Assembly: GCA_018336015.1 (NCBI GenBank)
Contig: JAGXQZ010000027.1
Span: 90,140 to 154,139 of the forward strand
Reading direction: 5' to 3'
Length of the DNA stretch: 64,000 nucleotides
Source of the DNA: Algoriphagus sp.
GTDB taxonomy: Bacteria; Bacteroidota; Bacteroidia; Cytophagales; Cyclobacteriaceae
A program made the translations under genes and the position numbers. Shown here one piece after another: positions 40,664-49,375 of this stretch. The notes beneath the pieces were generated by a model. That model saw nothing but the letters and a program-made list of their open reading frames with translations, had not been told where the DNA came from and searched no databases. How positions within the stretch are numbered: position 1 is the stretch's first letter; the number at the start of each line of letters is the position of its first letter.

Positions 40664-42112
40664 ATGAACAGAAATGAATTTTTAAAAAGAATGGGATTGG
40701 GTACAGTTGCCATTGCGGCAGGACCAAGTCTTTTGACCTCATGTATGGACCATGGTATGGAGGGTGAAGCACCAAATGTAGAGGATGGCATATTTAATAA
40801 CCCATTGAAGATCCCTCAGACGATCAGTTCAACGTCAACCTTAAGTGCTCAGACTGCAATGGACACCTTAGCAAATGCAAAGCAAACACCTGTTCTGGGA
40901 TACGGAAATGGGTTACTGGGGCCTACGATTAGAGCCCAAAAGGGCCAGAATGTAAACCTTAATTTTACAAATAAACTGTCAGAGCATACCAATATTCATT
41001 GGCATGGTTTAGTGATCCCGGCCACTATGGATGGCCACCCGGATCACATGATTATGCCCAACAATTCGTTTAATTTTCAATTTCCAATAACCCAACAAGC
41101 TGGTACAAACTGGTATCACCCTCACTTACATGGACTAACGGGAAAGCAGGTGACCGAAGGATTGGCTGGGATGTTTATTGTAGAAAGCCCTGAAGAAAAA
41201 GCACTTAACTTACCCAGTGGTGCCTATGAGATCCCTTTGATAATCCAGGACAAACGCATCAATACAAACGGAACTATTCAATATAACCCAACTATGGCTG
41301 AAGTAATGTCTGGCTATATGGGCGAGACTATATTGGTAAACGGAACAAACAGCCCTTTTCTGGAAGTGGTATCACGATTTTACCGTTTTAGGGTGCTTAA
41401 CGGTTCCACTGCGAGAATTTATAATCTCGTTTTAAGCAATGGAGCGGATTTTTATGTAATCGGTTCAGACGGAGGTATGCTGCCGCAATCAGAAAGCATG
41501 AAGAGCCTGTTGCTTAGTCCGGGTGAAAGAGCTGATGTTTTGGTCGATTTTTCCGGTGCAAAAGTGGGTGAAATGATATACCTCGAGAATAAACAATTCT
41601 CAGGAATGGGTGACGCACAGGGAGTACAGGGCTATAAAATTATGAGCTTCAATGTGACTAATGCTGAAAAAGACAACTTTGCTTTACCTACTGCGCTCTT
41701 GCCATTTACTAAACTATCTGGCGCAACTAAAACGAGGCCTTTTAAACTTACCATGAGCATGGGGAACAGTCGCGAGGGCATGCATCAAATAAACGGAAAA
41801 GTGTTTGACTCTGACCGGATTGATGAAATCGTGAATTTAGGATCCACTGAGATTTGGGAATTTGATAATACTGACGGTGATGAAGCCCATCCTATGCACG
41901 TCCATGGTGTTCATTTTCAAATATTGTCACGTACAGGAGGCAGGAACACTATTTTGCCTCAGGAAAGTGGATGGAAGGATACTGTTCTGGTAGCACCAAA
42001 GGAAAAGGTACTAGTAATTCTGAAATTTGAGCATAAAGGTAAGTTTGTAGTTCATTGCCATAATCTTGAACATGAGGATGATGGGATGATGCTAAACTTT
42101 GAAGTCATATAA
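40664..42112 (+). CDS. Multicopper oxidase (CueO/laccase-like)
   Basis: 482 aa from the ATG at 40664 (MNRNEFLKRMG), 19 bp after the HMA-DUF3347 stop. The N-terminus is an export signal with FLKRMGLGTVAIAAG. All copper sites are visible: HWHG near residue 112, WYHPHLHG, HPMHVHGVHF near residue 409, and HCHNLEHEDDGMM near residue 464, ending with a Met as type 1 ligand. It probably oxidises Cu(I) to the less toxic Cu(II) in the periplasm. It is followed by a DUF3347 lipoprotein gene. Confidence 0.93.
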   Translation: MNRNEFLKRMGLGTVAIAAGPSLLTSCMDHGMEGEAPNVEDGIFNNPLKIPQTISSTSTLSAQTAMDTLANAKQTPVLGYGNGLLGPTIRAQKGQNVNLNFTNKLSEHTNIHWHGLVIPATMDGHPDHMIMPNNSFNFQFPITQQAGTNWYHPHLHGLTGKQVTEGLAGMFIVESPEEKALNLPSGAYEIPLIIQDKRINTNGTIQYNPTMAEVMSGYMGETILVNGTNSPFLEVVSRFYRFRVLNGSTARIYNLVLSNGADFYVIGSDGGMLPQSESMKSLLLSPGERADVLVDFSGAKVGEMIYLENKQFSGMGDAQGVQGYKIMSFNVTNAEKDNFALPTALLPFTKLSGATKTRPFKLTMSMGNSREGMHQINGKVFDSDRIDEIVNLGSTEIWEFDNTDGDEAHPMHVHGVHFQILSRTGGRNTILPQESGWKDTVLVAPKEKVLVILKFEHKGKFVVHCHNLEHEDDGMMLNFEVI

Positions 42113-42290
42113 AACACAAAAAATAGTAAGCAAAATTGCCCGATGAATGTTTTTGTACAATAAAGAGGCTAATGGTCAAATCCGAACAAATTAAATTAAA
42201 AGCCTTATGTCACGATTGGCAAAAGCTTATTTGTGGCTAATCTGTTAAAACAATATATAATAAATTATTTAAAACTTAAAATTTAACAAA

Positions 42291-42887
42291 ATGAATAAAT
42301 CACTAATTATAGCGGTAATATTTGCCTTTGGTACGATTGCGTGTCAATCCAAAGAAACAAAAGAAGCAGAATCAAACGAACAGCATCATGATGCCTCGGC
42401 AACAAATTCTGAGACTATGGATGTAGAGGCTGAAACAAAAGCTGGCAATACGAAGGAAGATGCTATGAATAACCTAATCACCGAGTATCTGAATCTGAAA
42501 AATGCCTTGACAGCAGATAATGCTAAAGATGCAGCAAGATTTGGCGAAAAGATAGTATCGGAAATTTCTAAGTTTGATGTTGATTCTTTTACTTCCGAGC
42601 AGAAAATGATCTATGACGAAGTGATGGATGATGCTCTGGAGCAGGCAGAACATATTGCCGACAATGCCAATAATATAGCTCATCAAAGAGAGCATTTTGC
42701 CATGTTGAGTAGGGATGTCGATGACCTCCTTGGTGTTTTTGGAACTTCCAAAGTACTCTACCAAGATTTTTGCCCGATGTATGAAAATGGCAAAGGGGCT
42801 GTTTGGATCAGTGAATACAAGGAAATAAAGAATCCTTATCTTGGCACCAAAATGTTGACCTGCGGCTCCATAAAAAAGGAATTTTAA
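42291..42887 (+). CDS. DUF3347 lipoprotein
   Basis: 198 aa with a lipoprotein signal (FAFGTIACQS). A charged His/Glu linker precedes the DUF3347 domain (about residues 60-195): YLNLKNALTADNAKDAARFGEKIVSEI, EQAEHIADNANNIAHQREHFA, and the end pattern DFCPMYENGKGAVWISEYKE, MLTCGS. The C-P-M-Y and T-C-G-S motifs are the same as in the C-terminal half of the HMA fusion at 39727. It may bind Cu in the envelope. A 178-bp stretch upstream holds nothing I can name. The next gene starts right after its stop. Confidence 0.8.
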   Translation: MNKSLIIAVIFAFGTIACQSKETKEAESNEQHHDASATNSETMDVEAETKAGNTKEDAMNNLITEYLNLKNALTADNAKDAARFGEKIVSEISKFDVDSFTSEQKMIYDEVMDDALEQAEHIADNANNIAHQREHFAMLSRDVDDLLGVFGTSKVLYQDFCPMYENGKGAVWISEYKEIKNPYLGTKMLTCGSIKKEF

Positions 42888-43361
42888 ATGTTAAGATTGA
42901 GATACTTTAAAATATTTTTCCTGATCGGGTTTGGTGCTTTGGTATTGATACAATTTTACCAGCCTGCCCGCAATATGGATGAGGGGCAGGTTACACCTTT
43001 ACACATTACAGAAGTATTAGATATACCCGTTAACGTAAGACAAATCCTCCAAACCTCCTGTTATGACTGCCACAGCAACAACACGAATTATCCTTGGTAT
43101 TCATACATACAACCTGGGAGGATTTTAATGGAATACCATATAAAAGAAGGAAAAGAAAATCTGAATTTTAGTGAATTTGGTAGCTATTCTAAACGTAAAC
43201 AAGAAAACAAATTAGATAGAATTTCAAAACAAATAAAAGCAAATGATATGCCTCTTAGGTCCTATACCTTTATTCATAGAGATTCAAAATTATCAGAGTT
43301 AGACAAAATTGAAATAGTAAATTGGGTGGATAAAGAAATGAAAAAAAAAGTAATGGAGTAG
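42888..43361 (+). CDS. Haem-binding domain protein (CxxCH)
   Basis: 157 aa. An N-terminal TM anchor (about residues 8-25), then the haem-attachment C-Y-D-C-H (residues about 60-64) in a context typical of the small haem-binding domain family (PF14376): SCYDCHSNNTNYPWYSYIQP. The C-terminal part has LSELDKIEIVNWVD, a cytochrome-like end. Members are envelope c-type proteins; electron transfer to or from copper enzymes is a guess. It follows the DUF3347 gene with no gap. Confidence 0.85.
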   Translation: MLRLRYFKIFFLIGFGALVLIQFYQPARNMDEGQVTPLHITEVLDIPVNVRQILQTSCYDCHSNNTNYPWYSYIQPGRILMEYHIKEGKENLNFSEFGSYSKRKQENKLDRISKQIKANDMPLRSYTFIHRDSKLSELDKIEIVNWVDKEMKKKVME

Positions 43362-43438
43362 GGTATTGACTTCCCTAAATATTAAAAAAAATCAATTTGC
43401 TCAATAATAGTCTAACATTAAAATTTAACCAAAAATTT

Positions 43439-43993
43439 ATGAAAAAATTAATTATAATATCATTACTCGCATTTTCACCTATGGTTTCTTTCGCTCAGCA
43501 TGAACATCATCAAGCTCAAGAAACCATTGTCAAAGCCAAAAGTCCACGTACATCCACTATGGCAATGATTGGAGACAACCATATACATATAGACTATGGT
43601 TCGCCAAGCGTAAGGGGGCGAGTTATATGGAATGGTCTGGTCGCTTATGGACAAGTTTGGGCAACTGGTGCTCACAAAGCTACGTGGATTGAATTTTCGG
43701 AAGATGTAACTATCAACAATCAACTAATTACTAAAGGAAAGTATGGGTTTTTTACCATTCCCAATGAAGAGGAGTGGATACTTATACTTAGTAAAGATTG
43801 GGATATGCATTTGGCGGATGATTACAATTCGGAGAACGATCTGATGAGGATAAAAGTCCAGCCAAAAAAGAATGATAATCTCACTGAATCCTTACAATAT
43901 CAGGTAGTTAAAACAAATGAAAGCCAAGGCAAAATAGAGATAAGTTGGGAGTTTGTGAGCGTTTCGTTTGATTTCAAAAACGCTGAGAAGTGA
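43439..43993 (+). CDS. DUF2911 secreted protein
   Basis: 184 aa from the ATG at 43439, with a signal peptide (LLAFSPMVSFA) followed by HEHHQ. The DUF2911 domain is recognised from SPRTSTMAMIGDNHIHIDYGSPSVRGRVIW, then VWATGAHKATWIEFSEDV and a mid-strand KYGFFTIPNEEEWILILSKDW. The family has a beta-rich fold of unknown function. It overlaps the ATPase start by 4 bases, so it belongs to the copper operon. Confidence 0.85.
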   Translation: MKKLIIISLLAFSPMVSFAQHEHHQAQETIVKAKSPRTSTMAMIGDNHIHIDYGSPSVRGRVIWNGLVAYGQVWATGAHKATWIEFSEDVTINNQLITKGKYGFFTIPNEEEWILILSKDWDMHLADDYNSENDLMRIKVQPKKNDNLTESLQYQVVKTNESQGKIEISWEFVSVSFDFKNAEK

Positions 43994-46107
43994 GAAAATA
44001 TACGTGTCCGATGCACCTTCAGGTGCTTAAAGACGAACCCGGAAAATGCCCTATTTGTGGGATGGACTTGGTGCCTTTTGGAAATAATTCAGAACATTCC
44101 CATCATGAAAATGCAGCCCAAAACCATCCAAACCATTCCCAAAAAGACTATAACAAACACGAAGGGCATCAAACAAGTGATTTCATCAAACGGTTCTGGG
44201 TAAGTTTAATTCTTACCATTCCCATCTTGCTGCTATCTCATATGATACAGCAATGGCTAGGATTCAGCATTGCCTTCCCAGGAGATAGGTACGTATTAAT
44301 GGCATTGGGTTCCGCCATTTATATTTATGGCGGGATGCCATTTTTAAAAGGAATGGTTGGCGAAATAAAATCCAAAGCCATCGGGATGATGACCTTGGTC
44401 GCTCTGGCTATTTCGGTGGCATACTTCTACAGTATGGCTGTGGCTCTTGGATTTCCCGGCATGGATTTCTTTTGGGAGCTTGCCACTTTGATTGTCATTA
44501 TGCTCCTGGGACATTGGCTGGAGATGCGTTCCCAAATGGCCGCCTCAAAAGCATTACAGTCTTTGGTGGCATTACTGCCCAATGATGTGACTATTGAACG
44601 CAATGGTGAAGCGGTTAAAATAAAGTTGGATGAACTTGTTAATGACGATACGGTAATCATAAAGCCGGGCGAAAAAATTGCCGCTGATGGATTGGTAATT
44701 GAAGGCTCTTCATCTGTGAACGAAAGTATGCTCACCGGCGAAAGTGTCCCTGTGAAAAAACAAGAGGAAGCGAAAGTAATTGCAGGCTCCATAAATGGTG
44801 ATGGCGTTTTAAAGATCAAAGCTACGGGGGTCGGAAAAGACAGCTATCTCAATAAGGTAATCAGTTTGGTGCAGGATGCTCAGGCAGCAAAATCCAACAC
44901 CCAAAATCTTGCAGATCGGGTTGCCAAATGGCTGACCTTTATTGCAATCGCTGTTGGAGTCGGGACTTTTGTTTTTTGGTATAGCAACAGTGGCGATTTA
45001 GCCTTTGCATTAGAAAGAATGGTAACGGTAATGGTTACCGCTTGCCCACATGCTTTGGGGGTTGCTATCCCATTAGTAGTTGCTATTTCTACAACCCTTT
45101 CTGCCACAAATGGCCTCTTAATCAGGAATAGGACTGCTTTTGAAACCACCAGGAAATTATCCGTAATCATTTTTGACAAAACCGGAACACTTACGCAAGG
45201 ATCTCACAGGGTCCAAAAAACGATTCCGCTGACAGATAAATATACTGGGGATGATATCATCCAATACGCAGCAGCAGTCCAGCAAAATTCAGAACACCAT
45301 ATTGCAAAAGGTGTACTCCAAACTCTAAAAGACAAAAATCTTGAGTTGTGGAAATCTGAGAATTTCCAGTTGATGCAGGGAATTGGTGTATCTGGAAACG
45401 TTAAGGGTAAGTCTGTGGTAGCGGCCGGACCAAATTATTTCAAAGATAAGAGCTTAGCCTATCCTGAAATCCCAAAGGATATCAATCAAGATGCCGAAAC
45501 AGTGAACTTTTTGCTAATTGACGAGGAAGTCGTTGGCATTATTACCCTTGCGGATACCATTCGGGAAGGGTCGCAACAAGCGATCAATAAATTAAAGGCA
45601 ATGAACATCAAATCGTTTTTGCTTACTGGCGATAATGAAAAGATAGCAGCGGCAGTAAGTAATGAGTTGGGAATGGACGGTTATTTTGCCAATGTGCTAC
45701 CCCACACTAAACAAGAGAAGATAAAGGAATTCCAAACCAAAGGTGAAATTGTAGCAATGACGGGAGATGGGGTAAATGATGCTCCTGCATTGGCACAGGC
45801 AGATGTGGGAATAGCTGTGGGTTCTGGTACCGATGTTGCCGCTGAAACTGCTGATATCATTCTGGTAAATAGTGACCCAAGAGATGTCGCAAAAATGATA
45901 GATTTTGGAAAACGCACTTATCAGAAAATGATACAGAACCTTATTTGGGCGGTAGGATATAATATTATCGCTATTCCCCTTGCCGCAGGTGTGCTCTATC
46001 CAAACTTTGTATTAAGCCCTGCTTTGGGTGCAGTGTTAATGAGTGCCAGTACTATTGTAGTAGCTGTTAATGCAAGCCTATTAAAACTAAATAATTCGAT
46101 TTCCTAA
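43990..46107 (+). CDS. copB: Copper-translocating P-type ATPase, CopB subtype (CPH motif)
   Basis: 705 aa from a GTG at 43990. An N-terminal heavy-metal-binding zinc-ribbon-like domain (YTCPMHLQVLKDEPGKCPICGMDLVP) precedes a His-rich linker and eight TM helices. CPH replaces the usual CPC in the ion channel (TACPHALGVAIPL, about residue 350), the mark of the CopB (P1B-3) group that often favours Cu(II)/Ag. Phosphorylation motif DKTGTLTQ is near residue 395, GDGVNDAPAL near residue 592. It exports copper from cytoplasm to periplasm. Its operon partners encode periplasmic copper handling. Confidence 0.9.
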   Translation: MRKYTCPMHLQVLKDEPGKCPICGMDLVPFGNNSEHSHHENAAQNHPNHSQKDYNKHEGHQTSDFIKRFWVSLILTIPILLLSHMIQQWLGFSIAFPGDRYVLMALGSAIYIYGGMPFLKGMVGEIKSKAIGMMTLVALAISVAYFYSMAVALGFPGMDFFWELATLIVIMLLGHWLEMRSQMAASKALQSLVALLPNDVTIERNGEAVKIKLDELVNDDTVIIKPGEKIAADGLVIEGSSSVNESMLTGESVPVKKQEEAKVIAGSINGDGVLKIKATGVGKDSYLNKVISLVQDAQAAKSNTQNLADRVAKWLTFIAIAVGVGTFVFWYSNSGDLAFALERMVTVMVTACPHALGVAIPLVVAISTTLSATNGLLIRNRTAFETTRKLSVIIFDKTGTLTQGSHRVQKTIPLTDKYTGDDIIQYAAAVQQNSEHHIAKGVLQTLKDKNLELWKSENFQLMQGIGVSGNVKGKSVVAAGPNYFKDKSLAYPEIPKDINQDAETVNFLLIDEEVVGIITLADTIREGSQQAINKLKAMNIKSFLLTGDNEKIAAAVSNELGMDGYFANVLPHTKQEKIKEFQTKGEIVAMTGDGVNDAPALAQADVGIAVGSGTDVAAETADIILVNSDPRDVAKMIDFGKRTYQKMIQNLIWAVGYNIIAIPLAAGVLYPNFVLSPALGAVLMSASTIVVAVNASLLKLNNSIS

Positions 46108-46111
46108 TCTG

Positions 46112-48364
46112 ATGAAAAATAATATTTATAAGAAGTTGTTGCTAGTAGGTGTTGTGCTATTGGTAACCAACTCGCTTTTCGCGCAAAAGGTAGTGCGATA
46201 CGACCTGTATGTAAAGGATACCCTTGTCAATTTTTCAGGCAAGGAAAAACGGGCCATTGCTGTTAACGGACAAATACCAATGCCAACACTTACTTTCACA
46301 GAAGGTGATACAGCAGAAATTTATGTACATAACCAACTCAATGAAAGCACCTCTTTACATTGGCACGGCTTGTTTTTACCCAACAAGGAAGATGGTGTTC
46401 CTTTTCTGACACAAATGCCTATTGAACCAGGCACAACACACAAATATACCTTTCCAATTATCCAGCATGGTACACATTGGTATCATAGCCATAGCGGACT
46501 GCAAGAACAAATAGGAATGTATGGCTCCATGATACTGAAAAAGCGGAATGATGACCCAACCTTCAGAAAAGGCATTGACGATTTGCCGACCGTCCCCATT
46601 ATTTTAAGCGAATGGACAGACTACAAACCCGAAAATGTCCACCGGATGTTGCACAATGCTTCCGATTGGTTTGCCATCAAAAAAGGAACCACTCAAAGTT
46701 ATGCCGAAGCCATCCGAGAAGGTCATTTTAAAACCAAGCTCACCAACGAATGGAAACGAATGTTGGCAATGGATGTAAGTGATATTTATTATGATAAATT
46801 TCTAATAAACGGCATAAATGAAAGCCAATTATCCCAATTCAAAGCAGGGGATAGAGTACGGTTGCAAATCTCAAATGGTGGTGCTTCCTCCTACTTTTGG
46901 CTCACTTATGCAGGCGGAAAAATGGCTGTTATAGCCAATGACGGCAACGATGTGGATCCTGTGGAAGTAGACAGGTTGATTATTGGCGTGTCGGAAACCT
47001 ATGATGTCATCGTAACTATCCCCGCTGAAAATACTTCCTATGAGTTTCTTGCCACAGCAGAGGACAGAACCAAATCAGCTTCTATTTACATCGGTTCGGG
47101 CATCAAACAATTGGTCAGTCCATTGCCCAAATTGAAATATTTTGAAGGCATGAAGATGATGAACGATATGATGAAGATGAGTGGCGATATGAACGATATG
47201 GGAATGAATATGAGCCTTCAGCAAATGGATATGAACACGGTTATGTATCCCGAAATTTCAGGCGAAAGTAAGCCGATGAAAATGGATGAAATGCCAGAAA
47301 TGGATATGGAGAATAGTGACCATTCTAAGCACGGTTCAGGTAATTCGGATATTGTAACCCTCAATTATGCGATGCTAAAATCACCAACCAACACTACACT
47401 TCCGGCAGATGCGCCCGTTAGAGAATTGAAATTTGAACTGACAGGCAACATGAACCGATATGTGTGGAGTATGGACAATAAAGTGCTTGCAGAATCCGAT
47501 AAAATTTTGATAAAGAAAGGAGAGATTGTAAGAATCACAATGTTCAACAACTCCATGATGCGTCATCCCATGCACTTGCACGGACATGATTTTAGGGTGA
47601 TCAACGGGCAAGGGGAGTACGCTCCGCTCAAAAACGTAATGGATATTATGCCAATGGAAACCAACGTAATTGAGTTTGAAGCCAATGTTGAGGGTGATTG
47701 GTTCTTTCATTGTCACATTCTGTATCATATGATGGCAGGGATGAACCGGGTTTTCAGTTATGAAGAGCAAGAACCAAATCCCCTGTTGCCTGACAAAAAT
47801 TGGGCTTACAAAAAATTGCAAAAAGAAAGCAACCAATTACACTTTATGGCTCAAAATGACTTTGCTACCAATGGCAATGACGGTATGGCAATGCTACAAA
47901 ATGCCCGTTGGAGTTTTGGCGCGGAATGGCGTTTAGGGTACAATGATGAGCACGGTTATGAAAGTGAAACGCACGTAGGCAGGTATCTTGGAAGAATGCA
48001 ATGGCTAATGCCTTTTGTCGGTTTTGATTGGCGTTACCGAAAGTTAGGCCACGACGAAGTAGAGCAAAACATTTTTGGACAGAAAAGTACCAAAGACAAC
48101 CGCACCCAATTCAGTGTAGGAGTTGCCTATACCTTACCCTTGTTATTTATTCTACAAACCGAAGTTTACCAAGACGGCAATGTCAGAGTTCAATTGAGAC
48201 GAGAGGACATACCTGTATCAAAAAGATTCAGAGCAAACATTATGGTAAATACTGACAAAGAATACATGGTCGGATTGAACTATATAGCAGGCAAAAACAT
48301 CGGATTTAGAACTCATTATGATAGTGATATGGGATTTGGAGTAGGCTTTGGTTTGAATTATTAA
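46112..48364 (+). CDS. Multicopper oxidase CopA fused to an outer-membrane CopB-like barrel
   Basis: 750 aa, far longer than a normal CopA. Residues 1-20 are a signal peptide. Copper sites are HWHG near residue 83, WYHSHSG near residue 125, HPMHLHGHDF near residue 486 and HCHILYHMMAGM near residue 532. Between domains there is a Met-rich stretch (MNDMGMNMSLQQMDM) typical of CopA. Residues about 580-750 resemble CopB of the outer membrane: ARWSFGAEWRLGYNDEHGYE, then repeated amphipathic strands ending in GFGLNY. The fusion would tether a Cu(I) oxidase to the outer membrane. It lies 4 bp after the ATPase. Confidence 0.88.
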   Translation: MKNNIYKKLLLVGVVLLVTNSLFAQKVVRYDLYVKDTLVNFSGKEKRAIAVNGQIPMPTLTFTEGDTAEIYVHNQLNESTSLHWHGLFLPNKEDGVPFLTQMPIEPGTTHKYTFPIIQHGTHWYHSHSGLQEQIGMYGSMILKKRNDDPTFRKGIDDLPTVPIILSEWTDYKPENVHRMLHNASDWFAIKKGTTQSYAEAIREGHFKTKLTNEWKRMLAMDVSDIYYDKFLINGINESQLSQFKAGDRVRLQISNGGASSYFWLTYAGGKMAVIANDGNDVDPVEVDRLIIGVSETYDVIVTIPAENTSYEFLATAEDRTKSASIYIGSGIKQLVSPLPKLKYFEGMKMMNDMMKMSGDMNDMGMNMSLQQMDMNTVMYPEISGESKPMKMDEMPEMDMENSDHSKHGSGNSDIVTLNYAMLKSPTNTTLPADAPVRELKFELTGNMNRYVWSMDNKVLAESDKILIKKGEIVRITMFNNSMMRHPMHLHGHDFRVINGQGEYAPLKNVMDIMPMETNVIEFEANVEGDWFFHCHILYHMMAGMNRVFSYEEQEPNPLLPDKNWAYKKLQKESNQLHFMAQNDFATNGNDGMAMLQNARWSFGAEWRLGYNDEHGYESETHVGRYLGRMQWLMPFVGFDWRYRKLGHDEVEQNIFGQKSTKDNRTQFSVGVAYTLPLLFILQTEVYQDGNVRVQLRREDIPVSKRFRANIMVNTDKEYMVGLNYIAGKNIGFRTHYDSDMGFGVGFGLNY

Positions 48365-48750
48365 TACCAACTTAAAAGACATACACATTGCCAAGTCGGA
48401 ACTGACGCCGTGGAATCCAAAATTCAGAAAAGAGTATGGCTTCCGAAAAGCAGGTTAATAACAAGAACAGTAAAAACAACCGAGTCACAATTTTATAGGT
48501 AAAGTGGTCAAAAGTAGTTGGTGATTTCACCAAGAAATTCCTTAAAATTTCGGGAAGGTTAGAAGAGGACGTAAGCTCTGCTGAGGAGCAACTTACCTCC
48601 AATAAAATCTGCCAAGTGGAATGGAAGGGCTTCGATTTCGGAGTCCTTTTTCTTGTTTCATTCTTCTTCTATGGCTAAGAAAACTTTTTTTTCTTGCATT
48701 TCTGAAGAACAGATATCGCCTCAAAAAGCTTTTCTATTTCGAGTAAAGAG
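48365..48750. other. Gap between copper cassette and second lipoprotein copy
   Basis: 386 bp with no supportable gene. A 60-codon open stretch (about 48499-48680, plus strand: DFTKKFLKISGRLEEDVSSA) has no start codon and may be a gene remnant. No terminator hairpin was found after the multicopper oxidase gene. Confidence 0.4.
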
Positions 48751-49238
48751 TTGAATTATCTAGTGGAATTACTCGCTGTAGCTATTTTTTCTTTTAGCTG
48801 TTCCTCAGAGGATGAGACTCCAAATCTTGTTGAAAAATCAGTGACCATCGAAGTTGAAATGGATGGGAATTACGCTGACTATTTGGTGACCTTCTCGGTT
48901 CATCGTATGCTGAGCGGCACATTTACTTTTTTCGCTCCGGTGTTGGATCAGCCGACCGAACTCAACTGGGCTCAAGTGATCGAACAAGGCAATACTTATA
49001 CGCTTTCTTTTGAGCCAGAAGTCCCAACTATTTCAGCTACTTCTTCAGCTCCGATCCATAGCTTAGGCCTAGTTTTCAATGCCGTTCACTTGGGAGGAGA
49101 AACCGATGATTCTTTCCAGCCACTTTCAGCGACCGTTAATGTTCTGGCAGATGGTGATGTTTATCCACAATTTGAATATGAAGCTATGTCTCCTGGAGAA
49201 GTTTCAGTACCCCTTGCTGAGGAAATTACCCTTCAATA
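48751..49238 (+). repeat. Direct repeat, right copy (copper-cassette flank)
   Basis: Same-orientation partner of 38356-38840. The copies bracket about 9.9 kb that includes the whole copper cassette. Recombination between them would delete it. The right copy is the one whose downstream neighbour (sequence leading into 49241) is repeated again at 50357. Confidence 0.8.
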
Positions 49239-49239
49239 A
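48751..49239 (+). CDS. Second lipoprotein copy, start codon lost
   Basis: 162 aa from a TTG at 48751; the upstream frame is open for 15 codons and has no ATG, unlike copy 1, so expression is doubtful. The body is about 90% identical to 38347: SFSCSSEDETP lipobox, SVTIEVEMDGNYADYL, VLDQPTELNW and APIHSLGLVFNAVHLGGET. The changes are scattered substitutions, with a 3-base length difference near the start. The similarity ends at the stop codon. It represents either a duplicate or the original gene after cassette insertion. Confidence 0.6.
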   Translation: MNYLVELLAVAIFSFSCSSEDETPNLVEKSVTIEVEMDGNYADYLVTFSVHRMLSGTFTFFAPVLDQPTELNWAQVIEQGNTYTLSFEPEVPTISATSSAPIHSLGLVFNAVHLGGETDDSFQPLSATVNVLADGDVYPQFEYEAMSPGEVSVPLAEEITLQ

Positions 49240-49240
49240 T

Positions 49241-49334
49241 AGAAGGAGCCCTTCATTTCGAACAATTACTTAAGTTTATGTCAGAAACTTAATACACCCC
49301 TATGAGTATCAAAAAAGTAGTAGAAATGCCTTGA
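49241..49334 (+). repeat. Flank repeat, left copy (CDF transporter)
   Basis: About 94 bp matching 50357-50453 at roughly three in four positions, including cagaaacttaa, acacccctatgagtatca, aagtagta and atgccttga. In the right copy this sequence is the 5' region and first codons of the 50420 gene; here it ends in a short frame (MSIKKVVEMP then stop). The transporter gene lies between the copies. Confidence 0.7.
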
Positions 49335-49375
49335 ATTTTGCAGTAATGTTTGGATCCAACCGACAACAATAAATT

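Noticed and set aside
48372..48602. 76-codon minus-strand frame in the gap after the copper cassette
   Set aside because: No domain, no start context, low complexity.
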